The position numbers and the translations under genes are program-made. Shown piece by piece: positions 47,901 through 59,328 of a stretch of DNA of 64,000 bases (position 1 is its first letter; each line of letters starts with the position of its first letter). Source of the DNA: Cercis canadensis (taxonomy: Eukaryota > Streptophyta > Magnoliopsida > Fabales > Fabaceae); the NCBI GenBank assembly GCA_003255065.1, contig QAOA01005320.1:12602-76601 (forward strand), read 5' to 3'. Below the pieces are notes generated by a model that saw nothing but the letters and a program-made list of their open reading frames with translations, did no database searches and had not been told where the DNA came from.

Positions 47901-49820
47901 TGAAATTTATTTCATTAAAGGATTGCAATTTGACAGATGAGTTTCTTCCTACAAGGCTTCCGCTCTTACCCGAATTGGAAGTATTAAGTCTAAATTCTTG
48001 TAATTTCACCAGCCTTCCAGTAAGCATCAAGGAATTTCACTTTTTGAGTAGACTTGATTTGATTGGATGCAAGCAGCTTCAAGAAATTAGAGGGATTCCA
48101 CAAAACATAAAACGCATCTTGGCAATAAACTGCACATCATTGACTTCTGAGTCTTCAAGCATATTACTGAGTCAGGTAAGTAAGATTTCTCTGAAGGAAA
48201 CTCCTAGATCTATTAATCCAATTTATAGCATGTTATCTCTACAATAAAAAAGACATAGTTGAAGGAATACTTATCACTAATGAAGAGTCCATATTTCTGC
48301 AGTAGAAACACCAAGCAAGCAAGAATTAACGTTATGGTTAGATCACCCTCAGTGTGTGTGCAGGAGAGATACTGTTCTCTAACCCTAGATGCAATAGAAT
48401 ATATAACTTCAATGGGGCAGTCACATTACATGTAGGTAGAGAGCAGATGCCTCTTCTTATGTTTACTATACAGGCCAACCTACCCACTATGGTTAGCTCA
48501 TATACAAGGCCCACACCTCACATAGTCCATGTAGGATTTAATTTCCCATAAAGCCCCATAACACAATTGATTATAATAGGCTATAATATGCTCTAATAAT
48601 ATTTGACACTAATTAATCTGAATTTTATATAAAAGATAATTGACTATGTTAGTCCACTAGGATAAAATCCAACATTCTCCCTTTAATTTATGGTGAGTGA
48701 CTTAGTGTTGCTAATTGCTAAACTCATGATGGCCATCTTAATTATATTTATTTGTGATTGACAGAAATTACATGAGCCTGGGAACACTTTTTTTGTTCTG
48801 CCAGGATCAAGGATTCCAGAATGGTTTGATCACTGTTGCAAGGGTCCATCACTGTCTTTCTGGTTTCGTAACAAATTCCCATCAATTGCTTTGTGTGTTA
48901 TTCTATCTTCTCCAACTCTGGAATTTTACAAGTTGATCATTAATAGCACTCAAAAGATCCTCTTTCAGATAGGAACTCATCCCAAATTTGTGACAGATCA
49001 TATATACCTGTTCGATTTAAAAATGCGAACCAGCGAGGATGAAATCAAAGAAATAATTATAAAGCAGGGATGGAATCATGTTGAGGTTTCATGTGTCAAC
49101 TCAAACAAGGAAGAAATGCCAAAATGGGTGGGAGTTTATGCATACAACCGAAAGACTAACATGGAGGATATCTGTTTCATAAAGCCTGATTCTCCAAAAA
49201 GAAAATTTGATGATTTCTTGAACTACAATCCTGATTTGGAGCTAGTGGGGAACCAATCTCTAAAAAAACACCCCGCAATGGTGAAGAAACTGGATAGAAT
49301 GCCAAGTACATGGTACTGTCATGCTGCAACTCCTATAATATTGGAGGCAATATGGAGCATGCAAGCTCCTCCAACAATTAAAATCCTTTTGTGGGAAATT
49401 TGCCAACATGGGTTGCCAACTTGTGCAGATCTATACACGAAGAAGCTCAATGATAGTCCCATTTGTCATATTTGTAAGGGGGAATCTGAAACCCTAGAAC
49501 ATGTGTTCCTCTTGTGCCCATGGACACGATCGATTTGGTTTGAATGTGAGTTTCAATGGATTGTTGATGTGAATTCATTGAAGTGCATTGAAGTTTGGCT
49601 TTGCCAGAGGCTTCAGAAAATTAAAAGGATTTATCCAAATTTTAGTCAAGTCAATGGTCTTCTTGGGTGTATTTGTTGGGGTATTTGGAATGGAAGGAAT
49701 GAATTTGTTTTTGAAGGCAAACCTGTTAATCCTATGAATGCATTGAAAAGAGCAGAGACTTTGTATAAGGAGTATTCCAGTTCTTCATCCGGCAGTGAGG
49801 CTTCTTCATCCTTCTCTTGA
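44977..49820 (+). CDS. TIR-NBS-LRR (TNL) immune receptor with C-terminal zf-RVT-like domain
   Basis: Five exons, 44977-45467, 45674-46778, 46975-47247, 47360-48175 and 48765-49820, join in one frame of 1246 residues. All introns are GT-AG except intron 3 (GC-AG). Exon 1 is the TIR domain (YDVFLSFRGKDTR; FCLEEL with the putative NADase glutamate). Exon 2 is the NB-ARC: P-loop GIGGIGKTT (about 223-231), kinase-2 LLILDNVN, RNBS-B GSKIIITTRD, GLPLAL, MHD in RMHDLI. Exons 3-4 are leucine-rich repeats. Exon 5 opens with the post-LRR/C-JID region (VLPGSRIPEWF). It then continues without a stop into a non-LTR-retrotransposon zf-RVT domain (about 1091-1154: IWSMQAPPTIKILLW, GLPT) with all four metal ligands, Cys1129, Cys1132, His1141 and Cys1146, followed by CWGIWNGRNEFVF. 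Such receptors detect pathogen effectors and signal through TIR NADase activity. The integrated domain is unusual. Confidence 0.9.
49350..49541 (+). other. zf-RVT-like domain inside the TNL last exon
   Basis: The encoded segment has the zf-RVT layout seen at the C-terminus of plant LINE-type reverse transcriptases and RNase H-like proteins: W-x-P-x-K-I-x-x-x-x-W, GLPT, a C-x2-C pair, E-T-x2-H, then C, and R-x-I-W. The adjoining CWGIWNGRN motif is also typical of those proteins. An A-rich stretch (49928-49955) after the stop may be the old retroelement tail. Confidence 0.82.
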
Positions 49821-50806
49821 TTTAAAAGCTCTTCTTGCTTCAAAGGCCATATATCCCTTGGTCCTCATTTTCTTTGGGTTTTGTTGTTCTTTCTCTTCAT
49901 TTGTAACGCACCAATTTATGAAGAAGTTAAAAGAAAAAAAAACAAAACAAAAGCAGATATGCAACAATATTGCAACAACAATGAGGGCAAAGTGGGGTTT
50001 TTGGACCAAACGACATGTGACTGAGCGGTATTGAGGTTATCACAGGGCTTGTGGATTCCATGTTTAAACTCATAGTTATAGCTAAGATACCGAAAAAGAG
50101 TGGCGTTTTTGGCGAGTGCCATTGCACAACGTGAAATGGGATTCAATTTCAGGGATATCATTGTGAGTAAATGACACTAGCAGTCATAAGAAGGTAATGA
50201 TAATAAGATACCTCTCTGTTAATCCTGCCCCTGCATCTCACTTGGTATTTTCAGCATTTCAAACTATTCTACTTTGACCATATTTCATTAGCTATTTTGC
50301 TGCTGTAAATTTTCTGTACGTTGCTTTACACAACATTATATATTTTTGAGACGGGAAGTGAGAAATAAGGAAAATGTGATCACTCTTAATTCTTAATCAA
50401 GTTCTTGAGTGTCAGATTTGCAGCAGAACCAACATTTTACTTCCATTTGTGTAGTTTTTGACTCCGGCTTCAGAGCTTCACTCCTTTCTGTTTTCAAACG
50501 ACACAGAGGGGTCTGCTGTGGTCTGGTTCTTGTGCAGTATGTGCACACTTGTGGGCTATTTTTTTTTTACCCAATCATTTCAACAGCATAATAGGGTTTC
50601 AGGAGTCTGCTTAGGCAGGAAAAATTTTCAGTGGTACTGATTATCATTTAAAATTAGCCAAGTAGACAAAAAAAAAAANAAAAAAAAAAAAAAAAAAAAG
50701 AAGGAAGGGAATGAGAGGGTGAAGTGAGAGAATGTCCACTTAACTAATTTTAAATGGCAGTAAAACTAAAAAGTCAATACTACAATAGTAGTAAAAATGC
50801 TTTCTT
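49821..50806. other. No gene recognised; poly-A with an N
   Basis: Downstream flank of the TNL gene. A poly-A run at 50669-50699 is interrupted by the N at 50679. Overlapping short frames on both strands at 49800-50160 have no domains. Confidence 0.5.
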
Positions 50807-50809
50807 TTA

Positions 50810-51265
50810 GGGTTTGTTTGGGAGTTAAAATTGCGGAAAAGAGTGGAAATGAAAGGAGTAAATGTACCTATTCCCTTATTTGAGAGTTCAAGATTAAAAA
50901 AGGAAATGAAATCAAGGGGTAATCTCAAACCCTTGTATTTCTTTTTTGTCTCACTTTTGTGTTCCTTCAATTTGGAGGGTTTGGAGAGAAAAAAAAAATT
51001 TACTATTATACATCTATTTATTTCTTCAAATTCTTTTTCAAATACTATTTAGATAACATTATTAAATCTTATATTAAATATATTTACTTTATAAATAAAG
51101 GATAAATTTGTAAAATTATAAATTTTTATTTATTTTCTTTCCTCTCCTATCTTTTTACTCATTTTAATAATCCAAATAAAAGAGAGGAAAACCCCTCCAT
51201 TTTCCTTCCCTTCTTTTCCCTCCCTTTCCTCTCCTTTCTCCTCCAAAAAACTCCCAAACAGACCC
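50810..51265. mobile_element. Tourist-like MITE (PIF/Harbinger-derived)
   Basis: 456 bp with inverted ends GGGTTTGTTTGGGAG and CTCCCAAACAGACCC, flanked by the 3-bp duplication TTA (50807-50809 and 51266-51268). Size, ends and TWA-type target fit Tourist MITEs. No coding capacity. Confidence 0.85.
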
Positions 51266-51268
51266 TTA

Positions 51269-51779
51269 AGCGAGATGGTAATTTGTAAGTAACACCTCAA
51301 TCACTCCAATTCACGTTCACTTGTGATCTAGTTAAATTTCAAATGTTATGATTAATCAAGGAGAAATGGCCCTTTCATGTGTGTGATACTATCTAAAAGG
51401 AGAATTATCAAAAAAGAAATTTAAAAAGAATCTCTTTCAGATTAAGACAAATGACTATTGAAAATATACAATAGCTACTAATCATCATGTTATTGAAACA
51501 GATTTTCCTTATCTTCCTTTTTTGGGTAATTCTCCACATCTAAAATCTGAAAATTTTTATGCGGGTCCAATAAATTTTTTAAATAAACTTAAGTGTATTT
51601 GTAGAGTGAATTGTATTTTTCAGTATATTTAAAATTTTAATTTTAAATTACCTTATTTGTGCACTTCTTAAAGGTATTTTCAAAATTTTACTGCATTTTT
51701 TTAGTGACTTTTTAAAGTCTTAATATAAGAAATTTCAAATTCACTCTAAAAATACTGAATTTGAAATTCCTTGCAGGAG
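51269..51779. other. No gene recognised
   Basis: AT-rich flank between the MITE and the 39-bp minisatellite. No frame or element end is visible. Confidence 0.5.
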
Positions 51780-52660
51780 CTCAGAATGCTCGAAGAAGCC
51801 AGATCATAGGTTATTTGGGCTCGAGCCAACTAGGTCATCAGTTCTCCAACCCCGAGTCGGCTAGAGACAGGCCAATTGGGTTATTGATTCTCATGACCTA
51901 GGTCGACAAGGACCACCTAGTCATTAGTCCTTGGCTTGGGCTAATCGAGACTGATCAAGTCAACAATCTTGGGCCCGAACCGACTAGGACTGATTAAGTC
52001 AATAGTCTTTGACTTGGGTTGACAGGGACTGACCAAGTCATTGGTCTCAGGCTTGGGCCAATTAGGACTAACCAAGTCACCCATCTCAAGATTGGTCAAG
52101 TCACCAATCTTGGGCCCATAATGATTGGGATTGACCAATCCATCAGTTCTGGGACTAGCTGAGTCACCAATCCCAGGCCCAAACTGACCAGGATTGACTG
52201 AGTCATAAGTCATGGTCCTTGGCTCGGGCTGACTGGGACCGACCAAGTCACCAGCTTCGATCCTATGCTAACCAGGACTGACTGAGTCACTAGTCCCTGG
52301 CTCGGGCCAACCAATACTAACCAAGTCACTATTCCACAGCTTGGGTCGACTGAGAATGATCGAGTCACCAAACACAAGCCTAAACTGATTGGGTGACTAG
52401 TTCTTTGAGTGCGGTCCTAGGCTGATAAGGACTTGCTAGGTCACTAGGTGTTTGGCCTTGGGCTCGAGCAGCATCAGCTCGGGTCACTAGGATTGGCCTG
52501 GTCATTTGATCTCCTGTCCCATGGTCGGGCCAATTGGGACTAGTCGAGTTGCTGGTTCTTTGAGTGCAGGCTTGAGCATACCATGACTTTCCAGGTCTTC
52601 TCTGAGTGTGGTCTTGGATTGACTTTCGAGCCATGATTAGCTAGGTCATCGATTTGCTAT
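51780..52660. repeat. Degenerate 39-bp minisatellite
   Basis: Roughly twenty imperfect units built on GACCAAGTCACCAGTC and GGGCTGACTGGGA-type words. Because 39 is a multiple of three, the minus strand reads as 13-residue repeats (DLVSPNWPKPETN, DLVSPCQPKSKTI, DLISPSRFGPKIV), which are not a real protein. It may be the remnant of an LTR minisatellite like those at 8256 and 9712. Confidence 0.85.
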
Positions 52661-52959
52661 GTAAGCTTTGAAGAAGGTGGTTGATTTGATTTTTGATAAT
52701 TTTTCTATTTTCCTCTTCTTGGGCTAAATTATTCTTCTAATAATAAAATGTGTACAAACAAGGTATTTTATAAGCTTAATTGTAGTTTTGGTCCCTTTAT
52801 TTTAGTAAAACGAATGATTTGGTACCCTATTTTGAAAATGAACCACTTGATTCCTCTATTTTCATAAAATGAGCAGTTTAGGTTCTCCTCCTAACTTCCA
52901 TCCAAAATTTAATGGCAAATGCTGACGTAGCAACAAAAAATAATTTTTATTTTTAATCA

Positions 52960-53460
52960 TTTACCTTCATGAACTCTTGGACCTCTACGACTCTCATCAT
53001 CATCATCCTCCACCTTCTGCTTCTTCTGCTTCTTCTTCTTATTCTTTTATTCTTTTACCTTTCCATCAACAAAACTTTCACCAACACCTTAGGTCTTTTC
53101 TCTCACAACATATGCAGTTTCCAATTCAAGTTATTCCCCACGAAATGCCAAAGAAACAATATGCCAAATTGGCATCATTCTTATATTCCTTGTGGAAATT
53201 CGAGAGCTCGGTTTGATTATCATGGACTCTGTTGTTCTTTTCTTCTGGGAGCTCCACCTAAGCTTTCAAAAAATTCACTTCTTAATGAAAGGCTGTAATC
53301 AGGAAGGTGCTGACCTTTGGATGCTGATGAAATCTCAATTGGTTGCCACCCAATTTTGGCATCTAATTCATGTTGTAGCCACTGCTCTTGGCGTTTTGAG
53401 ATGATGAACAAACCACCAAACAAGTTCATTCAGTTTTGCATCATTTTGAGAGGGGAACAA
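52960..53460 (+). other. Possible captured coding fragment inside the MULE
   Basis: A frame from about 52977 to 53216 reads DLYDSHHHHPPPSASS... and QFPIQVIPHEMPKKQYAKL. Another, at 53317-53440, includes SNSCCSHCSWRFEMM. They look more protein-like than the flanking DNA but match no family I recognise, and they are interrupted. The copia element is inserted at the right end, so continuation would lie at 58094 onward. Confidence 0.35.
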
Positions 53461-53796
53461 TGTTATAATCAAAAAACTGAGGAAGCGTTTTGCACAATAA
53501 CAATAGGATGCAAAGAATATAGAGAAGACAGAGGAGAAACTTTTCTATGTACTCATTGATAAAATAAAATAAAAAAATAGCCTATAAATAGGCTAATACA
53601 TAACTGCTAATATATAACTAATAGCCATCATGGAAATAGGCACTAGGCCCACGTTAGGCTGATACATAACTGCTAGCAATATAAAAGTGGGCACTATACC
53701 ACGTTAAAAAAACTAACTCCTATGACTAGGTAAACAAATTGACTAAAGGCTAGGACAATGACAACCCACGTGCAGATTATTTAAATTTTCTCAACA
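53461..53796 (-). repeat. 3' LTR of the nested copia
   Basis: 336 bp. Clearly more diverged from the 57755 LTR than that LTR is from the copy at 63270. Confidence 0.9.
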
Positions 53797-53869
53797 ATCC
53801 CTCCTTTAAATTGATGTTTCAGCCATGACATGCAGTTTAATAAGAGTTAAATTTTGAAGCTCCATCCCT

Positions 53870-56800
53870 CACATTCAAACATTTGAAGTACAAACACCAA
53901 GTAGCTTCCTGAGCTTCTGAAATGCAGGAAACTTGATAGGCTTGGTTAGAATATCAGCAATTTGGTCTTCACTTCTGTAGTAAATGAGATCAATCTCTCC
54001 ATCCCTTTTGAGTTCATGCAAGAAGTGATACCTCACATCTATATGTTTGCTTTGCCCATGGAAAACAAGATTTTGGAGAGTTTGATTGCAGAGGTGTTCT
54101 CACAAAACATTGGAGTGGGTCTTGCTGGTTGAAGTGCATCTCTTCAAGAATTCTCCTTAGCCAAATGGTTTGACTAGCACATGCAGTTGCAGCTATGAAC
54201 TCAGCTTCAGTAGTTGATAAAGTGACAATTGGTTGCTTCTTTGAACACCATGAAACAGCTGCTAAACCCATCATGAATACATAACCAGATGTGCTCTTTC
54301 TGTCATCAAAATCACCTACATAACCACTATCAGTAAAGCAAGCAAATCTGATTTATCACTCTTCTTGAAGAACAACCCATATTCAATGGTTCCCTTCAAG
54401 TATCGAAAAATCCTCTTGGCAGCTAGAAGATGCATCTCTCTTGGGTGCTCCATGTACCTACTAATGAGACTTACAACATGCATGATATCTGGTCTTGTTG
54501 CTGTCAAATACATTAAACTTCCCACAATTTCCTTGAAAATAGTACTGTCAACCCTCTTTCCTTTAGGATCTTTGATGAGTTTTAGACCCACTTCATTTGG
54601 TGTGTTAACTGAATTACAGTTCTTCATTTGAAACCTGTCTAAAATTTTTTGCACATACTTCTTTTGAGAAATAAAAATTCCAGTAAAAGACTGCACCACT
54701 TCAATGCCAAGAAAATAATGCATCATGCCAAGATCAGTCATCTCAAATTCAGCCATCATGGATTTTTTAAAACTTCCAAACATGGATGTATTATTTCTAG
54801 TGTAGATTAAATCATCTACATATAACCAAACAATGAGCATTTTTCCTCCATCTTCAATCTTTATAAAGAGTGTATGTTCATGAGGACATTTTTGGAATCC
54901 TTCCTTCAAAAAATAAGTTTCTATACGATTATACCAAGCTTGTGGAGCTTGTTTTAATCCATATAGAGCTTTCTTTAACTTATACACTTTATGCTCATTG
55001 CCAAGTTTTACAGGACCAGGAGGTTGATCAATAAATACCTCTTCTTTTAAATCTCCATGGAGGAATGCTGATTTCACGTCCAATTGGAAGATAGGCCATG
55101 AGTTTTGAGCTGCCATTGCAATCACCAGTCTGATTGTATCATGCCTTGCAACCAAAGCAAAGACTTCTTTATAATCAACACCAAACTCCTACTTGTAGCC
55201 CTTAGCTACCAAGCGTGCCTTGTGCTTGTCAACCTCGCCATTCTCATTCAGCTTTGTCTTGTAAACCCACTTTACACCCATTGTCTTTTTCCCATTTGGA
55301 ATATAACATAGTTCCCATGTATCATTTTTTTCAATGACTGTAATTTCAGCATCCATAGACTTTCTCCATTTTGGTTCTTTGACAACCACTTCAAAAATGG
55401 TAGGATCACAATCTGAAAATAGAGCAAAATGTGTAAGTGGATCATCACCTTGGTCAACTCCAGTTACCTCATAATTAGTCATCCATGTTGGTCTTCTTTT
55501 GACACATTGAGGCCTTTGTGACTCAACTGCAAGTGGGCTTTGATCAGCTATTGGAACATTTTGATTGACTTCCTCTTCTTGTTCATTCTCTATAGGCTGC
55601 TGCCCTTTCTCATCATCATCAAAATTTGCTGGAATGTTTTCTTTAACACCATTTTGATTCCATGACCAGGTGTCTTTTTCATCAAATACCACATCACGGC
55701 TAATGACAATTTTCATGGTGCTAGGATTGTAAAGTTTATAAGGTTTTGACTTATCACTAACACCAGCTTCAGGCTAAAAACTTTTTGGAATGCCACTTGT
55801 TGTCAAAAGGCTTCGCACCATATTCATAATAGTGCAGTTCTTCCTCTCGCATACACCATTCTGTTGGGGCGTATAAGCTGCTGTAAGTTGTCTCTTGATT
55901 CCATGGTTCTCACAAAAAATTGTAAATTCATGTGAGTTATATTCTCCACCATGATCCGTGCAAAGAACCTTTATTGGGTTGCCAACTTCTTTCTCAATAA
56001 GTGCTTTATAGCTTTTAAAAGCTACAAAGGCTTCAGATTTTCCTTGCAAAAAATAAACTCATATCTTATGACTATAATCATCAATGAAAGTAATTATATA
56101 TCTTTTACCTCCATTAGAATGTGGTGTTATTGGCCCACAAATGTCGGAATGAACAAGCTCCAATGCCTTCTTTGCTCTCCAAGATTTTCCTTGTGGGAAT
56201 TGACTACGGTGTTGTTTGCTAACAACATTTTTCACAAACTTGAGAAGAAGTTGTAATTTGAGGAAGCCCTGTCACCATTTTCTTCTGTTGTAGTGTTCTC
56301 AATCCACCAAAATTCAGATGCCCATAGCGAAAGTGCCATAGCCATGCCTCATCTTTTAATTTTGATGAGAAGCATGAATGAGTGGTGTTGTGGAGATAAA
56401 GTGGGAACATACGATTCGCCGTCATGTTAACTTGAGCAATTAAGCCTAACTTTGTGTCTTGAATTAGATATACTCCATCTTTGATAAAAATATCGTATCC
56501 TTTTTCTTGTAACTGACCCACACTAAGCAAGTTGGTCTTTAAATCTGGCACAAAAAGAACATCAGCTATAGTGTGGGTAGAATTTCCTTTGGTTTGGATT
56601 GTTACCTTTCCTTTTCCCATAACAGAAATTTTGGAGTTATCACCAAACTTAACAGAGCTGCGAAAGGATTCATCCAAGTTAGAGAATGCCTCCTTTTCTC
56701 CACACATGTGGTTGCTACAACCAGTGTCTAAATACCACATGTTTTGTTGAGTTTCTTCCTTCACGTGACACACCATCAAAAGAGACACCTCTTCTTTCTT

Positions 56801-57700
56801 TTCTGTGAAGTTAGTTTGGTCTCCATTTTGTTTATTCAAATCAGTTTGACATTTTGATTTATAATGACCATACCTATGACATCTGTAACATTCAACATTG
56901 GACTTGTCTGTTGACTTTGATCTTGATGATGATTTTGTTGTTGGTTCCCATGATCATTGTTGTTTTTGCCTCCTCTACCTCAACCTCGGCCTCTTCCATG
57001 TCCTCTATCAGCTCTACTGTGTGTAGAGTGATTTTCTGATAAGGCCTTCAATGGTTGTTCTTCTTTTTCTTGTTGGTTAATTTTTTGCTCATGAACCAAC
57101 AAAGAACTTTGTAATTCATCAATTGACAGTAAGCCAACATCATTAGCTTCTTTTATAGAACAGACAAAAAAATTAAATTTTGGTGTCAATGATCAAAGAA
57201 TCTTCTCAACAATGAGAACATCCTCTATCTTGTCGCCATGGATCTGCATCTTGTTAACAATTGCCATCGTTCTTGAAAAATAGTCTGTAACTGATTCTCA
57301 TGACTTCATTCGAAGCATTTCGAACTCCGAACGAAGTGCTTGAAGCTGCTGCCTCTTAGCCCTTGTTGTACCTTGGTACTTCTTCTTCATGGAATCCCAA
57401 ATATGCTTGGCGGTGTCCTTGCAAAGAATGGTTTCCAAGATTGAGCGATCAATAGCTTGGAAGAGATAATTATTTGCTTTAAGATCCTTTAGCTTCAGCC
57501 CTTCAAGCTCTGTCTTTTGGGCATTTGTCAGTACAACAGCTTCTGCTGGTTCTGCTACTCCAGAAACAACAACCGTCTAATATTCTTTGGATCTCATGAA
57601 GTTCTCCATGAGCATACTCCAATGGTCATAGTGACCATCAAAGCGTGGAATGGCTGGCTGTACAAAACTTTCGAGAGTCATCTTCTTTGTTGTTGTAGAA
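53870..57700 (-). pseudogene. Nested copia gag-pol remnants
   Basis: On the minus strand, in order: UBN2 gag with AIDRSILETILCKD and KKKYQGTTRAKRQQ (about 57680-57190), zinc knuckle CYRCHRYGHYKSKC (about 56890-56850), protease LDTGCSNHMCG in 56839-56219, integrase core TDHGGEYNSHEF and TPQQNGVCERKN (56049-55774), reverse transcriptase from 55716 with YVDDLIYT in 55155-54316, and RNase H with [18 protein letters not shown] (54274-54014) and weaker pieces to about 53870. Several frameshifts separate the blocks. Gag stops include TAG after KEY, TGA after LRMKS and TGA inside the RGRG tract. Not functional. Confidence 0.9.
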
Positions 57701-57754
57701 TCCTCAAAGACTACTGCTTTGATTTTTCAGGCCCAGTGGGGGCTCTGATACCAC

Positions 57755-58093
57755 TGTTATAATCAAAAAAATTGAGAAAGTGTTTTGCACAATAACAGTA
57801 GGAAGCAAAGAATATAGAGAAGACAGAGGAGAAACTTTTCTATGTACTCATTGATAAAAAAAAAAAAAAAAAACAACCTATAAATAGGCTAATACATAAC
57901 TGCTAATATATAACTGATAGCCCTCATGGAAATAGGCACTAGGCCCATGTTAGGCTGATACATAATTGCTAGCAATATAAAAGTAGGCACTATCCCATGT
58001 TAAAAAAAACTAACTCCTATGACTAAGTAAACAAACTGACTAAAGGCTAGGACAATGACAACCCACATGCAGATTATTTAAATTTTCTCAAGA
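57755..58093 (-). repeat. 5' LTR of the nested copia
   Basis: 339 bp, followed on the minus strand by the tRNA-iMet primer site. Nearly identical to 63270-63607. Confidence 0.92.
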
Positions 58094-59328
58094 AACCCGA
58101 TTCAAAATTCAGGGATATATTTTGGTTGCTTATTCAGGAACTTGCAAAGTGATGGCATGTTGGAGTGAGCAAAATGAGGGATATCATCAACAAAAGGAAG
58201 TGCATCAACAAAAAGAAAAAGGTACGAGAAAAACTATTTGTTTCAAGTTTGAAAGGCATATTGAACAAGAAGATGTGGATATGAAGCATTGCTTTTAGAG
58301 AAAAAGTCGAGAAACAAGAGTGGGAGGTACCCTCTTTTCCTTAATAAATCATGGGACTAAGGGAGAGATTGATTTTATTCAAACCAGACAAAAATGGGGG
58401 ATTCATATTCATTTCAAAAGGTTGAGCAAATTGAACAAGTGAACCGTCAAGCAAAAACAAAAAGGGAAATAAAAAGTTTCTCTCACAGTCACAAATGCTA
58501 GCTAAGATTGTTCTAGGCACTGCTCTCTAGGGCCACAGGATGTGAAACCACCCCAAGAATGATGACGAATCATGTTGAATGGTCTATTCCCCAAATCAAG
58601 TAAAAAATTGCCAATTTGTTTTCATTTTCTTCCATGGCAGAGAAAAGAAAGTCATAGTCTTGAGAGGACCCCTGGAAGTGAATCCTTGATTACCTTGGAA
58701 TTAAGGGCTAGGCTGATTGTAACGAAGAGATCATATTCTTAGAAAATGAAACTAGTTTCTAGTGTTGTGATTGTGATGAAAGAGAGCTCCCACTTTCACT
58801 CTAGGGTGTTGTTGGAAATATTGTCGATGGAAAAGTAGAAGAATAAAAGAAGAGAGTCGTAGACGTCCAAGGGCTGACCCATGAGCTAGTGGGAGAGGGG
58901 AAGAGAGATGAAAAAGTGATCAAAAATTTTAAAAAAATTATTTTTTTATTGCCATGTTAGTATTTGTTGTTAAATTTTGGATGGAAGTTAGGAGAAAGAC
59001 TAAAACTGCTCATTTTATAAAAATTGAGGAATCAAATAGTTTATTTTTAAAACAAGGGATCAAATAATTTTTTTAAAAAACTAAAGAGACCAAAATTATA
59101 ATTAAACCTATTTTATAAATTTAGGTATTTAAAATGCTGCATTTTAATTACATATATTTTAAATTCTTTTAAATTTATCAAATATTTTATTCAAACACAT
59201 TTTTTCTTTTTTTTCTAATAAGAGAAGTCTCGAGTATTTGAAAGCTAGTCGATCGTAGAAAGAAATAACCAAAATGGCACCCACCAACTTCAAATGCCCA
59301 CCCATCAACCCTTTCATACTTAAATGAA

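Larger units (their letters stand above)
53461..58093 (-). mobile_element. Ty1-copia retrotransposon, degenerate, nested in the MULE
   Basis: LTRs at 53461-53796 and 57755-58093 start TGTTATAATC and end TTTTCTCAACA (mutated to AAGA in the right copy). On the minus strand the 5' LTR is followed by GTGGTATCAGAGCCCC (primer site for tRNA-iMet), and the 3' LTR is preceded by AAAGGAGGGAT. The LTRs differ at a dozen or more sites plus a poly-A length change, so the insertion is older than the copia at 34524. Flanks AACAA and AACCC give no clean target duplication. Confidence 0.92.
52773..59108. mobile_element. Mutator-like element with a nested copia insertion
   Basis: Inverted arms of about 180 bp (52773-52952 and about 58925-59108; ends AGCTTAATTG and GGTTTAATTA) are flanked by a perfect 9-bp duplication TATTTTATA (52764-52772 and 59109-59117), as expected for Mutator-like elements. 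Without the copia element at 53461-58093 it would be about 1.7 kb. It has no transposase. Its interior (about 52953-53460 plus 58094-58920) is unlike the arms and may be captured DNA. Confidence 0.92.

Noticed and set aside
51941..52246. 101-residue Pro/Ser/Asp repeat ORF (minus)
   Set aside because: Translation of the 39-bp minisatellite.
57517..57762. Plus-strand ORF across the copia primer site (also at 63032-63277)
   Set aside because: Antisense to gag and the primer-binding site; appears twice only because the block is duplicated.
53461..58093. Target-site duplication for the nested copia
   Set aside because: Flanks AACAA and AACCC do not match well enough; not claimed.
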